From the NCBI GenBank assembly GCA_038254545.1, contig JBBSGB010000001.1, positions 1-64,000 on the forward strand: 64,000 bases of DNA, written 5' to 3'. This stretch comes from CAHJXF01 sp038254545. GTDB lineage: Bacteria > Pseudomonadota > Gammaproteobacteria > Burkholderiales > Burkholderiaceae_D. Both the position numbers and the translations under genes were made by a program. Of the stretch, positions 1 to 6,730 are shown piece after piece. The notes beneath the pieces were generated by a model, which did not search any database, had not been told where the DNA came from, and saw only the letters and a program-made list of their open reading frames with translations. Within the stretch, counting starts at the first letter, position 1. Each line of letters starts with the position of its first letter.

Positions 1-75
1 CTTCATCACCATCAGCACCGACAGGACGACCGTCGCCGCCAAACCTGCCAATATTCCTTTGCCATAGTTCCGCAT
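1..75 (-). CDS. Partial membrane protein, possibly DUF6789-like
   Basis: Only the first 25 codons lie in the window; the gene runs off the left edge. The start is the ATG at 75, giving MRNYGKGILAGLAATVVLSV and then a hydrophobic stretch, which reads as one N-terminal membrane helix after a short positive start. The pattern recalls the small multi-pass membrane proteins grouped as DUF6789, but that is recall from a short piece and not a firm assignment. It lies directly downstream, on the same strand, of the broken DUF2282 gene, so it may have belonged to the same metal-stress operon. Confidence 0.4.
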   Translation of the reverse strand, partial: MRNYGKGILAGLAATVVLSVLMVMK

Positions 76-179
76 CACATGCTCCATTCGTTCGGGTTTG
101 TTGTCGGCGAGCGGACGCTTGCCGACTTGGTAACTGCTCCGACTAAAGATCGTTCAAGCGTTCTTTTCCTTGAATTCGT

Positions 180-467
180 CGGGCTGACCGAAGCCAGTCG
201 CTGACGCCCTCGAGAGTGACTTTGCGCAGGTTCCCTTCGGAGCGAGCGAAAACGCAATCCCTGATAGTCGACCTTGGAAGTGCCGGCGCCCGCTTTGCAA
301 TCGTTCTTTCCCTTCAAGGCGACGCCCAAACACTTTTCTTTGTCCGCGGACTTCTCCATCGATGGTTACGCGGCGGTCGGCTGCGCCGTGAAAGCTGCGC
401 CGAGCACGACGGCTAGTGCTGCGGCGGGCATTGCGAATTTTGAAGCTAGAGCCACAAATTTCTCCAT
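180..467 (-). pseudogene. Frameshifted DUF2282 (BufA1/GigP-type) small exported protein
   Basis: The ATG at 467 opens a clear signal peptide (MEKFVALASKFAMPAAALAV, then an Ala-rich cleavage region ending AQPTAA) that hits a stop at 366-368. The next reading frame (ATG at 359) carries the typical mature part, with ADKEKCLGVALKGKNDCKAG followed by a GTSKVDYQG stretch. The conserved Cys motif KGTCAK appears in a further frame near 225-240. DUF2282 proteins normally have all of these in one chain of about 85-110 residues, so at least two frameshifts have broken it. Members (BufA1, GigP) are exported, Cys-containing small proteins induced by copper or gold. A possible ECF-type promoter lies at 521-545. 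Confidence 0.6.
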
Positions 468-802
468 GCAGGGAAGGAATGAGACGCGATGGATATCCCT
501 GTTCAAAGGAGCGTCAGCGATTCGTTTGAACCACTTCAATGTTCCCCACCCTAAGACGACGCAGGCTGCGAAATCGTTTACAACGGTTGGCGCACCAGTC
601 GGCGAGAAAGCTTGATTCAGACCGGCGCGCTTTTTCATGGCGAGCGATTGAACCTCTTGCACGAGATCGGCGCACGCCCTCTCGAATTTTTTGAAGAGGT
701 CAAAAGACCAGCCGTCGCGATGTAACCAACGAGCACCGCGCAGCGTATGGCCACTGAGCCGCGCAATGTTCGAAAGAACGACCACAACATGAGCAGGAGC
801 AA
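468..802. other. Stretch without a supportable gene (335 bases)
   Basis: Apart from the possible promoter at 521-545, no intact gene is seen. Open frames cross it on the minus strand (for example 366-833 and 635-1018), but they disagree with each other, have no ribosome binding site and have biased, Arg/Ser-rich content typical of chance frames. It looks like decayed DNA between two broken genes. Confidence 0.5.
521..545 (-). promoter_or_regulatory. Possible ECF sigma promoter upstream of the DUF2282 pseudogene
   Basis: On the minus strand the sequence reads GGAACA, then 15 bases, then CGAA, about 55 bases before the ATG at 467. ECF promoters often have a GGAAC-type -35 element, and DUF2282 genes in Caulobacter are driven by an ECF factor recognising a GTAACC/CGAA-type promoter, so the layout fits. 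The spacer holds a perfect small dyad, TTGAA-GTGG-TTCAA. This rests on motif matching only. Confidence 0.3.
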
Positions 803-958
803 ATGGATACGACGAAGATGATCGCGGGAGCAAAATTTCCGCAGATGGCGTGGAACGCCGTTTCCGTCGACCGTGTCAGCCCCGCAGATGTAGCAGGGTG
901 GCGAGCACTGTTCATCTATCGAGGAAAGCACTGTCCCATCTGCAAGTCCTACCTCACC
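803..958 (+). pseudogene. Truncated peroxiredoxin-like (AhpC/TSA family) gene
   Basis: An AGGAG ribosome binding site precedes the ATG at 803. The first 52 codons read as a typical small redoxin N-terminus: a MIAGAKFPQ start, then VAGWRALFIYRGKHCPICKS, where the CPxC motif holds the peroxidatic-type cysteine. After KSYLT the similarity stops abruptly and the frame continues into Arg-rich nonsense up to 1192. Full-length relatives are about 170-190 residues, so roughly two thirds is missing. The break coincides with the start of another recognisable coding fragment in a different frame, which suggests a deletion that joined two gene remnants. Confidence 0.55.
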
Positions 959-1160
959 GCCACTGGATGCCACAGGAACAGCGAATTCTTTTGTCGCAGG
1001 CAGCGATGGTCGCGGCATGCTTACCGTGCTTGCACCACAGCAGTTGACGCATGCGAACGCAGTCCTGCTCGTCTATCACTCCGATGCGAAGACCTATGGA
1101 GCGGCCCGGGGAGCAATCGGAGTGACAGCGCACCATCAACTCATTGTTCGACTACCTTAA
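894..1160 (+). pseudogene. Unidentified coding fragment joined to the truncated redoxin
   Basis: One frame is open from 894 to the TAA at 1158-1160 and from about 960 looks like real protein: TANSFVAGSDGRGMLTVLAP, then HANAVLLVYHSDAKTYG, then GVTAHHQLIVRLP at the end. It has no convincing start codon or ribosome binding site, and its first 60 bases lie inside the redoxin remnant in another frame. The best reading is the C-terminal half of a small beta-rich protein left after a deletion. I do not recognise the family with confidence. Confidence 0.35.
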
Positions 1161-1298
1161 CAATTGACTCGCGCGCTAGTTTTCCAATTTGAAACCGGTC
1201 GCGCCCCGTTTCAAGTCATGTTTAAGACCACACCACGACCTTTTCGGCAAGGAGTCAATGTGAATTAGGCTTTTTCAACGAAACACCCGGGCGTCTGC

Positions 1299-1436
1299 TC
1301 ACTTTGGGCCGGACGTCAAATATTTGACCAGCGCAACGACGGCAAACACCAGCACGACAAGGATCAGCAAACCGAAGAGGCCCATACCAAGCATCATTCC
1401 CATTCCCATTCCCATATTCATATTCATATTCATCAT
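1299..1436 (-). CDS. 45-residue Met-rich single-span membrane peptide
   Basis: The peptide starts MMNMNMNMGMGMGMMLGMG, with ten Met in its first 18 residues, followed by one long hydrophobic helix (FGLLILVVLVFAVVALVKYL) and a short polar tail TSGPK. At the DNA level the start is built of tandem hexamers: three ATGAAT and three ATGGGA units (1395-1430). Met-rich segments bind Cu(I) and Ag(I) in known copper proteins, so a metal role is plausible but unproven. It lies 184 bases downstream of the CcdA-like gene on the same strand and may be the last gene of that operon or separately expressed. The upstream GAAGAAAAG is a weak ribosome binding site. The in-frame GTG/ATG further upstream (1514) is less likely as a start. 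Confidence 0.55.
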   Translation of the reverse strand: MMNMNMNMGMGMGMMLGMGLFGLLILVVLVFAVVALVKYLTSGPK

Positions 1437-1620
1437 ATTCGTTTCTTTTCTTCCCACCAGCTGCCGAACTTCGACCAATGGTGAAATGACGGCTATCCGC
1501 CGATATTTCTGCAATACCCGGATTTGGTAAACAGCGAATTTCCAGAAGCTATGCCCGATCTGAACTCCGGCGAGCTTTTGGACAAAAACGAAAACTTGAC
1601 GCGAAGCGTCTTGCTTTCAT

Positions 1621-2316
1621 TTAACCGGCTAGACCGGGAATCCAGAAATAGACCGCGTTCAGCATATAGATGCCTCCGAGGATCAGCACGACCCCGCCTG
1701 CAATTTCGAATGGCCGGCGAAAGCGGTCGAGCGTGGGCGCATGCTCCAGCCAGCCCACGGCGTATGCCCCGATCAAGATGGGAATCGCCCGACCGAGGGC
1801 GAACGCGAGCAGCACGAGAGCACCGACCGACGCCGATCCCACGGCAGCGACAGCACCCATGAGAATGACGAGGGCGGGCGTACAGATGGGGCATACCGCC
1901 ACGGAGAACGGAATGCCCAGCAGGAATGCCCCCAGCGCCTTGTTCGGACGCCGCACACGAATTGGAAGTGCGGGCAGCCTGATCGGGATCCGCACTAGCC
2001 ACACCAAACCCAGGACAATGAGTAGCGGGCCGATGAAAAGACCCCATCCCCTGCCGATCACCTGTTCGACGCTGCGTCCCAGCAGACCGGCCAGGAATCC
2101 CAGTGCGACGTGGGTCACGATCATCCCGAGGACAAACATCCAACCGAAGCGGAAGGCCTCGCCCTTTTCTCGCGATTTGGTGAGATAGGCCAGCGCCACC
2201 GGCACGGATGCGATGGCGACCGGATTGAAGCTGAAGAAGAACCCGGTCAAAAATCCCACGCCGACCGCCAGCAGACCCTGATGCTCGACCACCTGACGGA
2301 GGTTGTCGGGGTTCAC
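1621..2316 (-). CDS. CcdA/DsbD-type membrane thiol-electron carrier
   Basis: A 231-residue, about six-span membrane protein of the cytochrome c biogenesis CcdA / DsbD-beta superfamily. Such proteins move electrons from cytoplasmic thioredoxin to thiol proteins on the outer face of the inner membrane, using a cysteine in the first and another in the fourth helix. Here the motif FSFNPVAIASVPVALAYL replaces the usual cysteine-containing GxxxxxxPC stretch of helix 1, while the later PFSVAVCPICTPAL keeps two cysteines in a CPIC motif. The start is a GTG overlapping the stop of the upstream thioredoxin-like gene by four bases (GTGA), so the two are translationally coupled. Loss of the helix-1 cysteine makes it unlike classic CcdA; it may use the CPIC pair alone or handle metal. 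Confidence 0.75.
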   Translation of the reverse strand: MNPDNLRQVVEHQGLLAVGVGFLTGFFFSFNPVAIASVPVALAYLTKSREKGEAFRFGWMFVLGMIVTHVALGFLAGLLGRSVEQVIGRGWGLFIGPLLIVLGLVWLVRIPIRLPALPIRVRRPNKALGAFLLGIPFSVAVCPICTPALVILMGAVAAVGSASVGALVLLAFALGRAIPILIGAYAVGWLEHAPTLDRFRRPFEIAGGVVLILGGIYMLNAVYFWIPGLAG

Positions 2317-2570
2317 GCGGCCGCCTTCCGACGTTCGAGTTCCTTCCTGAGCTGGATTGCGCTAGGCAAGGAATTGAAGGCGAGCGTTCCATCGATGACG
2401 ACGGAAGGCAGGTTCATCACGCCGAGCTCGACCGCATATTCCAGTTCTTCCAGGACGTTCACCAGGCGCCAGTTCGCTTGAGGCGCAATCGTTTCTGCCA
2501 CAGCACGCAACGCGTCCTGTGCCGTAGCGCATTGCTGGCATCCACGTGCTGCAAAGATTTCAATTTTCAT
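2313..2570 (-). CDS. Small thioredoxin-fold protein with CQQC active site
   Basis: The 85-residue protein starts MKIEIFAARGCQQCATAQDA: a first beta strand followed by a CxxC active site at residues 11-14. Near residue 54 it has NLPSVVIDG, the cis-Pro segment of thioredoxin and glutaredoxin folds. No signal peptide is visible, so it should be cytoplasmic. The ATG at 2570 overlaps the stop of the merR-like gene (ATGA) and its own stop overlaps the CcdA-like GTG, giving a tightly coupled merR, redoxin, CcdA block. Its likely job is to exchange electrons with the membrane carrier or to handle a thiol-bound metal. The substrate is not known. Confidence 0.75.
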   Translation of the reverse strand: MKIEIFAARGCQQCATAQDALRAVAETIAPQANWRLVNVLEELEYAVELGVMNLPSVVIDGTLAFNSLPSAIQLRKELERRKAAA

Positions 2571-2980
2571 TCGGCCGTCGCCCCTTCGAGCGCCGCGAGT
2601 ATCCGACACTCATCTACCGGATGGGAGGTGCGGGTCGGTGAGCACTCTTCGAGCAGGGCGTCCAGCGAACGTGACATCTTCTGGAGAACCCGTATCTTGC
2701 CTTCGAGAGCAAGCTTTTTCTCGATCGCTCGCGTGCGCACGTCTCCGCAGCACGCTTCGTCACTGGACTGCAGCGTGATCAGGTCCGAGATCTCCGACAG
2801 CGTGAATCCGCAGGACTGGGCCCGCTTGACGAAGCGGACTCGCTGGACCGCCTCGTTTCCGAACAGGCGATAGCCGGCCTCGGTATGCGACGACGCCCGG
2901 ACCAGACCTTCCTTTTCGTAGTAGCGCAATGTGTCGGGCGTCACACCCGCCGCGTCTGCCAGCTTGCCGATCGTGAGCAT
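2567..2980 (-). CDS. MerR-family metal-responsive transcription regulator
   Basis: This 137-residue protein has the standard MerR layout. A winged helix-turn-helix (MLTIGKLADAAGVTPDTLRY, then YEKEGLV) is followed by the dimerising coiled coil and a C-terminal metal-binding loop. Cysteines sit at about 57, 77-78 (EACCGD), 113 (EECSP) and 125 (DECRI). A Cys before the long helix plus a Cys pair around the C-terminal loop is how mercury, lead, cadmium and zinc sensors bind their metal; the exact metal cannot be told. It is the second gene of the operon, 16 bases after the first, so it regulates its own synthesis through the promoter at 3283-3314. Confidence 0.85.
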   Translation of the reverse strand: MLTIGKLADAAGVTPDTLRYYEKEGLVRASSHTEAGYRLFGNEAVQRVRFVKRAQSCGFTLSEISDLITLQSSDEACCGDVRTRAIEKKLALEGKIRVLQKMSRSLDALLEECSPTRTSHPVDECRILAALEGATAE

Positions 2981-2996
2981 CGTCACTCTTTCAGTT

Positions 2997-3254
2997 TCAG
3001 GAACGCCCGAGACCCGCGACGCGAAGAACTGCCTCATCGACACCACGTCCTGAGCAGCATTCCGCCAGCTTGCCGTTAATGACGACTGCGGGCAGGGATG
3101 TGATCCCCAACGCCTTGGCTTTCTTTGCGACTTCGATGTCCTGCATCTTGTGGACCTTAACCTCGCAGGTTCCCGCCGCCACGCGCTTGACCAGGGCAAC
3201 CGCTTCATCGCAGACTTGGCAACCCGCGCTAAACACCTCGACTGTATGTTCCAT
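2997..3254 (-). CDS. Small thioredoxin-like thiol protein with CQVC and CC motifs
   Basis: First gene of the metal-regulated operon, 85 residues. It begins MEHTVEVFSAGCQVCDEAVA with a CxxC at residues 12-15, has a cis-Pro segment ITSLPAVVING near 52-62, and adds a second pair in AECCSG at about 66-67. It therefore resembles a glutaredoxin/thioredoxin-fold protein with an extra vicinal cysteine pair that could bind a soft metal ion. A good ribosome binding site (AGGAGA) lies eight bases before the ATG. No signal peptide is seen, so it is cytoplasmic. It and the second small redoxin share a fold but are clearly different in sequence. A MerP-like metal chaperone role is an alternative. Confidence 0.75.
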   Translation of the reverse strand: MEHTVEVFSAGCQVCDEAVALVKRVAAGTCEVKVHKMQDIEVAKKAKALGITSLPAVVINGKLAECCSGRGVDEAVLRVAGLGRS

Positions 3255-3282
3255 CTCGTTTCTCCTGAAGGCCAAAGACAGC

Positions 3283-3314
3283 ACGGTAAACCCTGGAGGT
3301 AGCTCCACAGTCAA
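3283..3314 (-). promoter_or_regulatory. MerR-type promoter/operator with 20-bp spacer
   Basis: On the minus strand a -35 TTGACT (3309-3314) is separated by 20 bases from a -10-like TACCGT (3283-3288), or by 19 from TTACCG. The spacer carries the perfect dyad TGGAG-N4-CTCCA (3294-3307). MerR-family activators bind such a dyad in an over-long 19-20-base spacer and untwist it when metal binds. The transcript would start about 20 bases before the ATG at 3254. This is the expected site for the MerR protein encoded in the same operon. Confidence 0.75.
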
Positions 3315-3746
3315 GAGAAATTCCTTTGGAAAGACGAAAACCCTCACACCTCAGCCGGAGAGGATTCGACAACGGCGCCATTCCGTTTCCTTATCGCTGC
3401 TTCTCAACAGCACAGGCAGGACTCAAAGTTCTACAAGGCAATGAGGTCCGGCATAACCTACTAAGACCTTGGTGCCGATCATTACGAGAGCAGGTATCCC
3501 GAACGAGTCGTCAAACAGTTACTCCAGCGCAGGCGCAGATTCGGCTTCACCCAGGAAGCAGTGCCGAAGCGGTGCCGCAGAGTGTTTTTTAGGAAAGCGA
3601 ATTGAAATAAAGGTCCCGGTCATCAGCCCCGAAACGCCGAATGTCGTCGTGCGGCCCCCGGCTCATGCCACGTACGCAATGCCGGTGCCGCGCGGCGGAC
3701 AGCTAGAATTTCCGATAGTCTCCAATAGTTGGCGAAGCACTCCGAA
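3315..3746. other. Boundary stretch without an intact gene (432 bases)
   Basis: Apart from a short transposase-like tail fragment near 3465-3605, no gene can be supported. The stretch lies between the metal-operon promoter and the end of guaA. It marks the change from the mixed, partly decayed left end to the uniform high-GC housekeeping region. Confidence 0.5.
3465..3605 (+). pseudogene. Possible transposase C-terminal remnant
   Basis: In the frame after the TAA at 3462-3464 the sequence reads DLGADHYESRYPERVVKQLL, then RRRRFGFTQEAVPKR, ending at the TGA 3603-3605. This resembles the C-terminal tail of several insertion-sequence transposases, where a conserved LGADYxE-type motif is followed by a basic helix and a Gly-aromatic pair. 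Upstream frames are full of stops and no terminal repeats are seen. The family cannot be assigned, so this is offered as a weak hint of past transposition at the boundary. Confidence 0.3.
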
Positions 3747-5381
3747 TTATTCCCACTCGATCGTCGCCGGCGGCTTGCCCGAGATGTCATAGACCACGCG
3801 ATTGATGCCGCGTACCTCGTTGATGATGCGGTTCGAGACGCGCGCGAGCAGATCGTGCGGCAACGGCGCCCAATGCGCGGTCATGAAGTCGGTGGTCTGC
3901 ACGGCGCGCAACGCGACCACCCATTCGTAGGTGCGGCCGTCGCCCATCACGCCGACCGACTTGATCGGCAGGAATACGGCGAAGGCTTGCGAAGTCGCGT
4001 CGTACCAGGTGCGCATGTGCTCTTCGGCCTGCGTGCCGATGGCGGCAACGAAGGGTGTCGCGCGCAGCTCCTCGATGAAGATCGCGTCGGCGCGTCGCAA
4101 GAGGTCGGCGTATTCGCGCTTGACCTCGCCCAGGATGCGAACGCCCAGGCCTGGCCCCGGAAACGGATGGCGATAGACCATGTCGCGCGGTAGGCCGAGC
4201 GCGACACCGAGTTCGCGGACTTCGTCCTTGAACAGTTCGCGCAGCGGCTCGAGCAGTTTCAGATGCAGGGACTCGGGCAGGCCGCCGACGTTGTGATGGC
4301 TCTTGATCGTCGTCGCCTTCTTTGCGCTGCCGACCTTGGCCGAGGCCGACTCGATCACGTCAGGATAGATGGTTCCCTGCGCGAGCCACTTCGCGTCCTT
4401 CAGCTTGGCCGACTCGGCCTGGAAGACTTCGACGAATTCGCGGCCGATGACTTTGCGCTTGGCTTCGGGGTCGGTTACGCCTTCGAGCTTGGCGAGGAAC
4501 ACCGTGTTCGCATCGACGTGGATCACCTTGACGCCGAGATGGTCCGCGAACGTGCGCATCACCTGCTCGACCTCGCCCAGACGCAAGAGACCGTGATCGA
4601 CGAACACGCAGGTGAGCTGGTCGCCGATCGCGCGATGGATCAGCGCTGCGGCCACCGATGAATCGACACCACCCGATAAGCCCAGGATGACCTCGTCGCT
4701 ACCGACCTGCGCGCGAATCTTCTCGATCGCTTCTTCAGCGTAGTCGCGCATCACCCAATCGGGTTTCGCACCGCACAGGTCGAGCACGAAGCGTTCGATG
4801 ATCGCCCTGCCCTGCACGGTGTGCGTGACCTCGGGATGAAACTGCACGCCGTAGAAACGGCGCGCCTCATCGGCGATGCCGGCGATCGGACAGTTGGGGG
4901 TCGAGGCCATCAGCTTGAAGCCGGGCGGCATCGTCGTGACCTTGTCGCCGTGGCTCATCCACACCTGCAGCATGCCGTGACCTTCGGGTGTCGTGCGATC
5001 GGCGATGCCGTCGAGCAACGCGGTGTGGCCGCGCGCGCGCACTTCGGCAAAGCCGAACTCACGACGATCGCTCGCCTCGACTTCACCGCCCAATTGCACG
5101 GTCATCGCGAACATCCCGTAGCAGATACCGAGCACCGGAACGCGGAGCTCGAACACTGCCTGCGGCGCGCGCAGGTCGCGGTCCTCGTAGGTGCTCGCGT
5201 GGCTACCGGAGAGGATCACGCCTCGCAGCGCGCCATCGCTCGCGTAGTCGCGAACGAACGCATCGTCGACATCGCTCGCGTGCACTTCGCAGAACACGTG
5301 CGCTTCGCGGATGCGTCGCGCGATCAGTTGCGTGACCTGAGAGCCGAAATCGAGAATGAGAATCTTGCTGTGCGTGGGCAT
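3747..5381 (-). CDS. guaA: GMP synthase (glutamine-hydrolysing)
   Basis: Converts XMP to GMP using ATP and glutamine, the last step of de novo GMP synthesis. The 544-residue chain starts MPTHSKILILDFGSQVTQLI. Its class I glutaminase domain has the nucleophile Cys87 in LGICYGM and the His-Glu pair in VQFHPEVTH. The ATP pyrophosphatase P-loop GLSGGVDSSVAA follows, and the dimerisation domain ends VYDISGKPPATIEWE. I chose the ATG at 5381 rather than an upstream in-frame start at 5423 because homology begins there. It lies four bases after the MFS gene, and guaB is further upstream on the same strand, so guaB, the transporter and guaA may form one transcript. Confidence 0.97.
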   Translation of the reverse strand: MPTHSKILILDFGSQVTQLIARRIREAHVFCEVHASDVDDAFVRDYASDGALRGVILSGSHASTYEDRDLRAPQAVFELRVPVLGICYGMFAMTVQLGGEVEASDRREFGFAEVRARGHTALLDGIADRTTPEGHGMLQVWMSHGDKVTTMPPGFKLMASTPNCPIAGIADEARRFYGVQFHPEVTHTVQGRAIIERFVLDLCGAKPDWVMRDYAEEAIEKIRAQVGSDEVILGLSGGVDSSVAAALIHRAIGDQLTCVFVDHGLLRLGEVEQVMRTFADHLGVKVIHVDANTVFLAKLEGVTDPEAKRKVIGREFVEVFQAESAKLKDAKWLAQGTIYPDVIESASAKVGSAKKATTIKSHHNVGGLPESLHLKLLEPLRELFKDEVRELGVALGLPRDMVYRHPFPGPGLGVRILGEVKREYADLLRRADAIFIEELRATPFVAAIGTQAEEHMRTWYDATSQAFAVFLPIKSVGVMGDGRTYEWVVALRAVQTTDFMTAHWAPLPHDLLARVSNRIINEVRGINRVVYDISGKPPATIEWE

Positions 5382-5385
5382 GCGT

Positions 5386-6693
5386 TCAAGGTGTAGGGGA
5401 TATGGTGGGCGGCCCGATCGCATCGTTCGCGGCGACCGCTACCGCTTGCTTGACGCGATGCGACCGAAAATGCCGGATCGCGATGGAAAGCGAGACCGCC
5501 TGCAACACGGCGCTGGCGAAGAACGGCGCACCCACGCGCCAGTCGCTGGGCGGCAGCTGGCTGACGGCCGCCAGCAAGGGCGCACCGATCAGCGGGGCAA
5601 GCACGGTCATGATGCTGGCCACGGCATTGAGCGAACCCATCGTGAGGCCCTGCGCCTTGGGATCGACGTTGTTCGAGATCAGGCCCTGCAATGCAGGCCC
5701 GACCGCGAAGCCCAATGCGTTGGCCGCGATCACCGCGTACATCATCCAGGCCTGTTGCGCGAGTCCGTAGAGGACGAACGCGATCAACGCCGATGTGAGC
5801 CCGATCAGCGTCGTGCGCACCTCGCCCCAACGCTTCAACAGCAAGCCGAGCAGTCCGCCCTGCACGACCGCCGCGGCCAGACCGACGACGAACAGCGAGA
5901 TGCCGTTCTCGCGCGGCGTCCAATCGAAGCGGAAGGTGGTGAACAGCACCCAGGTCGAATGCAGGATGAACTGCGCGAGGATGGTGAAGGCATAGACCCA
6001 CACCAGCCCGCCCACGCCGCGCAACTGCACGAGGCCTTTCAATGCCGAGAAGGGATTGGCTTTGCCGAACACGAACGGTGCGCGCCGATCGAGTGGCAGC
6101 GATTCGGGCAACACGAAGAAGCCGTAGGCCACGTTGACCAGCGCAAGCACCGCGGCCACATAGAACGGCAGGCGCAGGTCGATGCCGGCGAGCAAGCCCC
6201 CGACCACCGGCCCGATGATGAAGCCGACGCCGAACGCCGCACCGATCAGGCCCATCGCCTTCGAGCGCTTGTCGGGCTCGGTGACGTCGGCGATGTAGGC
6301 GGAAGCCACCGAGAAGTTCGCTGCGGTCGCGCCGCCGATAATGCGTGCGATCAGCAGCCAGACCAGCGACGGCGCCACGGCCATCAACAGGAAGTCGATG
6401 CCCAGCCCGGTGATCGCGAACAGCATCACGGGTCGGCGCCCATAGCGGTCCGACAAGGCCCCGAGCAACGGCGCGCATGCAAACTGCATCACACCATAGG
6501 CCGCGGTGAGCATGCCGTACCAGTAGGCCTGTGAGCCGCGCGCGCCGGTGAACTCTCCGACCAGCGAAGGCAGCACCGGGATGATCAGCCCGAAGCCCAG
6601 CACATCGAGCAGCACGCAGACGAGGATGAACGGGACCGCGGCCTGCCGCTTCGATCCGGCGGCGTGTGCAGTGTCCCTCGACATGTCGTTCAT
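5386..6693 (-). CDS. TetA/Bcr-type MFS efflux transporter
   Basis: A 435-residue, 12-span major facilitator protein. Loop 2-3 has the hallmark GALSDRYGRRPVM motif of proton-driven antiporters, and helix 5 has a GPVVGGLLA stretch like motif C of drug/H+ exporters. Overall it most resembles the TCR/Tet subfamily of multidrug exporters; the substrate is unknown. The chosen start is the ATG at 6693 (MNDMSRDTAH), with a second ATG at 6684 possible. The gene is inserted between guaB (37 bases upstream) and guaA (four bases downstream), an unusual neighbour for purine genes. It is not obviously foreign by base use. A role in purine export is an alternative. Confidence 0.85.
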   Translation of the reverse strand: MNDMSRDTAHAAGSKRQAAVPFILVCVLLDVLGFGLIIPVLPSLVGEFTGARGSQAYWYGMLTAAYGVMQFACAPLLGALSDRYGRRPVMLFAITGLGIDFLLMAVAPSLVWLLIARIIGGATAANFSVASAYIADVTEPDKRSKAMGLIGAAFGVGFIIGPVVGGLLAGIDLRLPFYVAAVLALVNVAYGFFVLPESLPLDRRAPFVFGKANPFSALKGLVQLRGVGGLVWVYAFTILAQFILHSTWVLFTTFRFDWTPRENGISLFVVGLAAAVVQGGLLGLLLKRWGEVRTTLIGLTSALIAFVLYGLAQQAWMMYAVIAANALGFAVGPALQGLISNNVDPKAQGLTMGSLNAVASIMTVLAPLIGAPLLAAVSQLPPSDWRVGAPFFASAVLQAVSLSIAIRHFRSHRVKQAVAVAANDAIGPPTISPTP

Positions 6694-6730
6694 GCGGATG
6701 GCGAACGGCAAATCTTGCCGAGCCTTTCGA

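Noticed and set aside
635..1018. 127-codon minus-strand frame with several Cys
   Set aside because: Looked like a Cys-rich metal protein, but it is antisense to a recognisable redoxin N-terminus and has no ribosome site.
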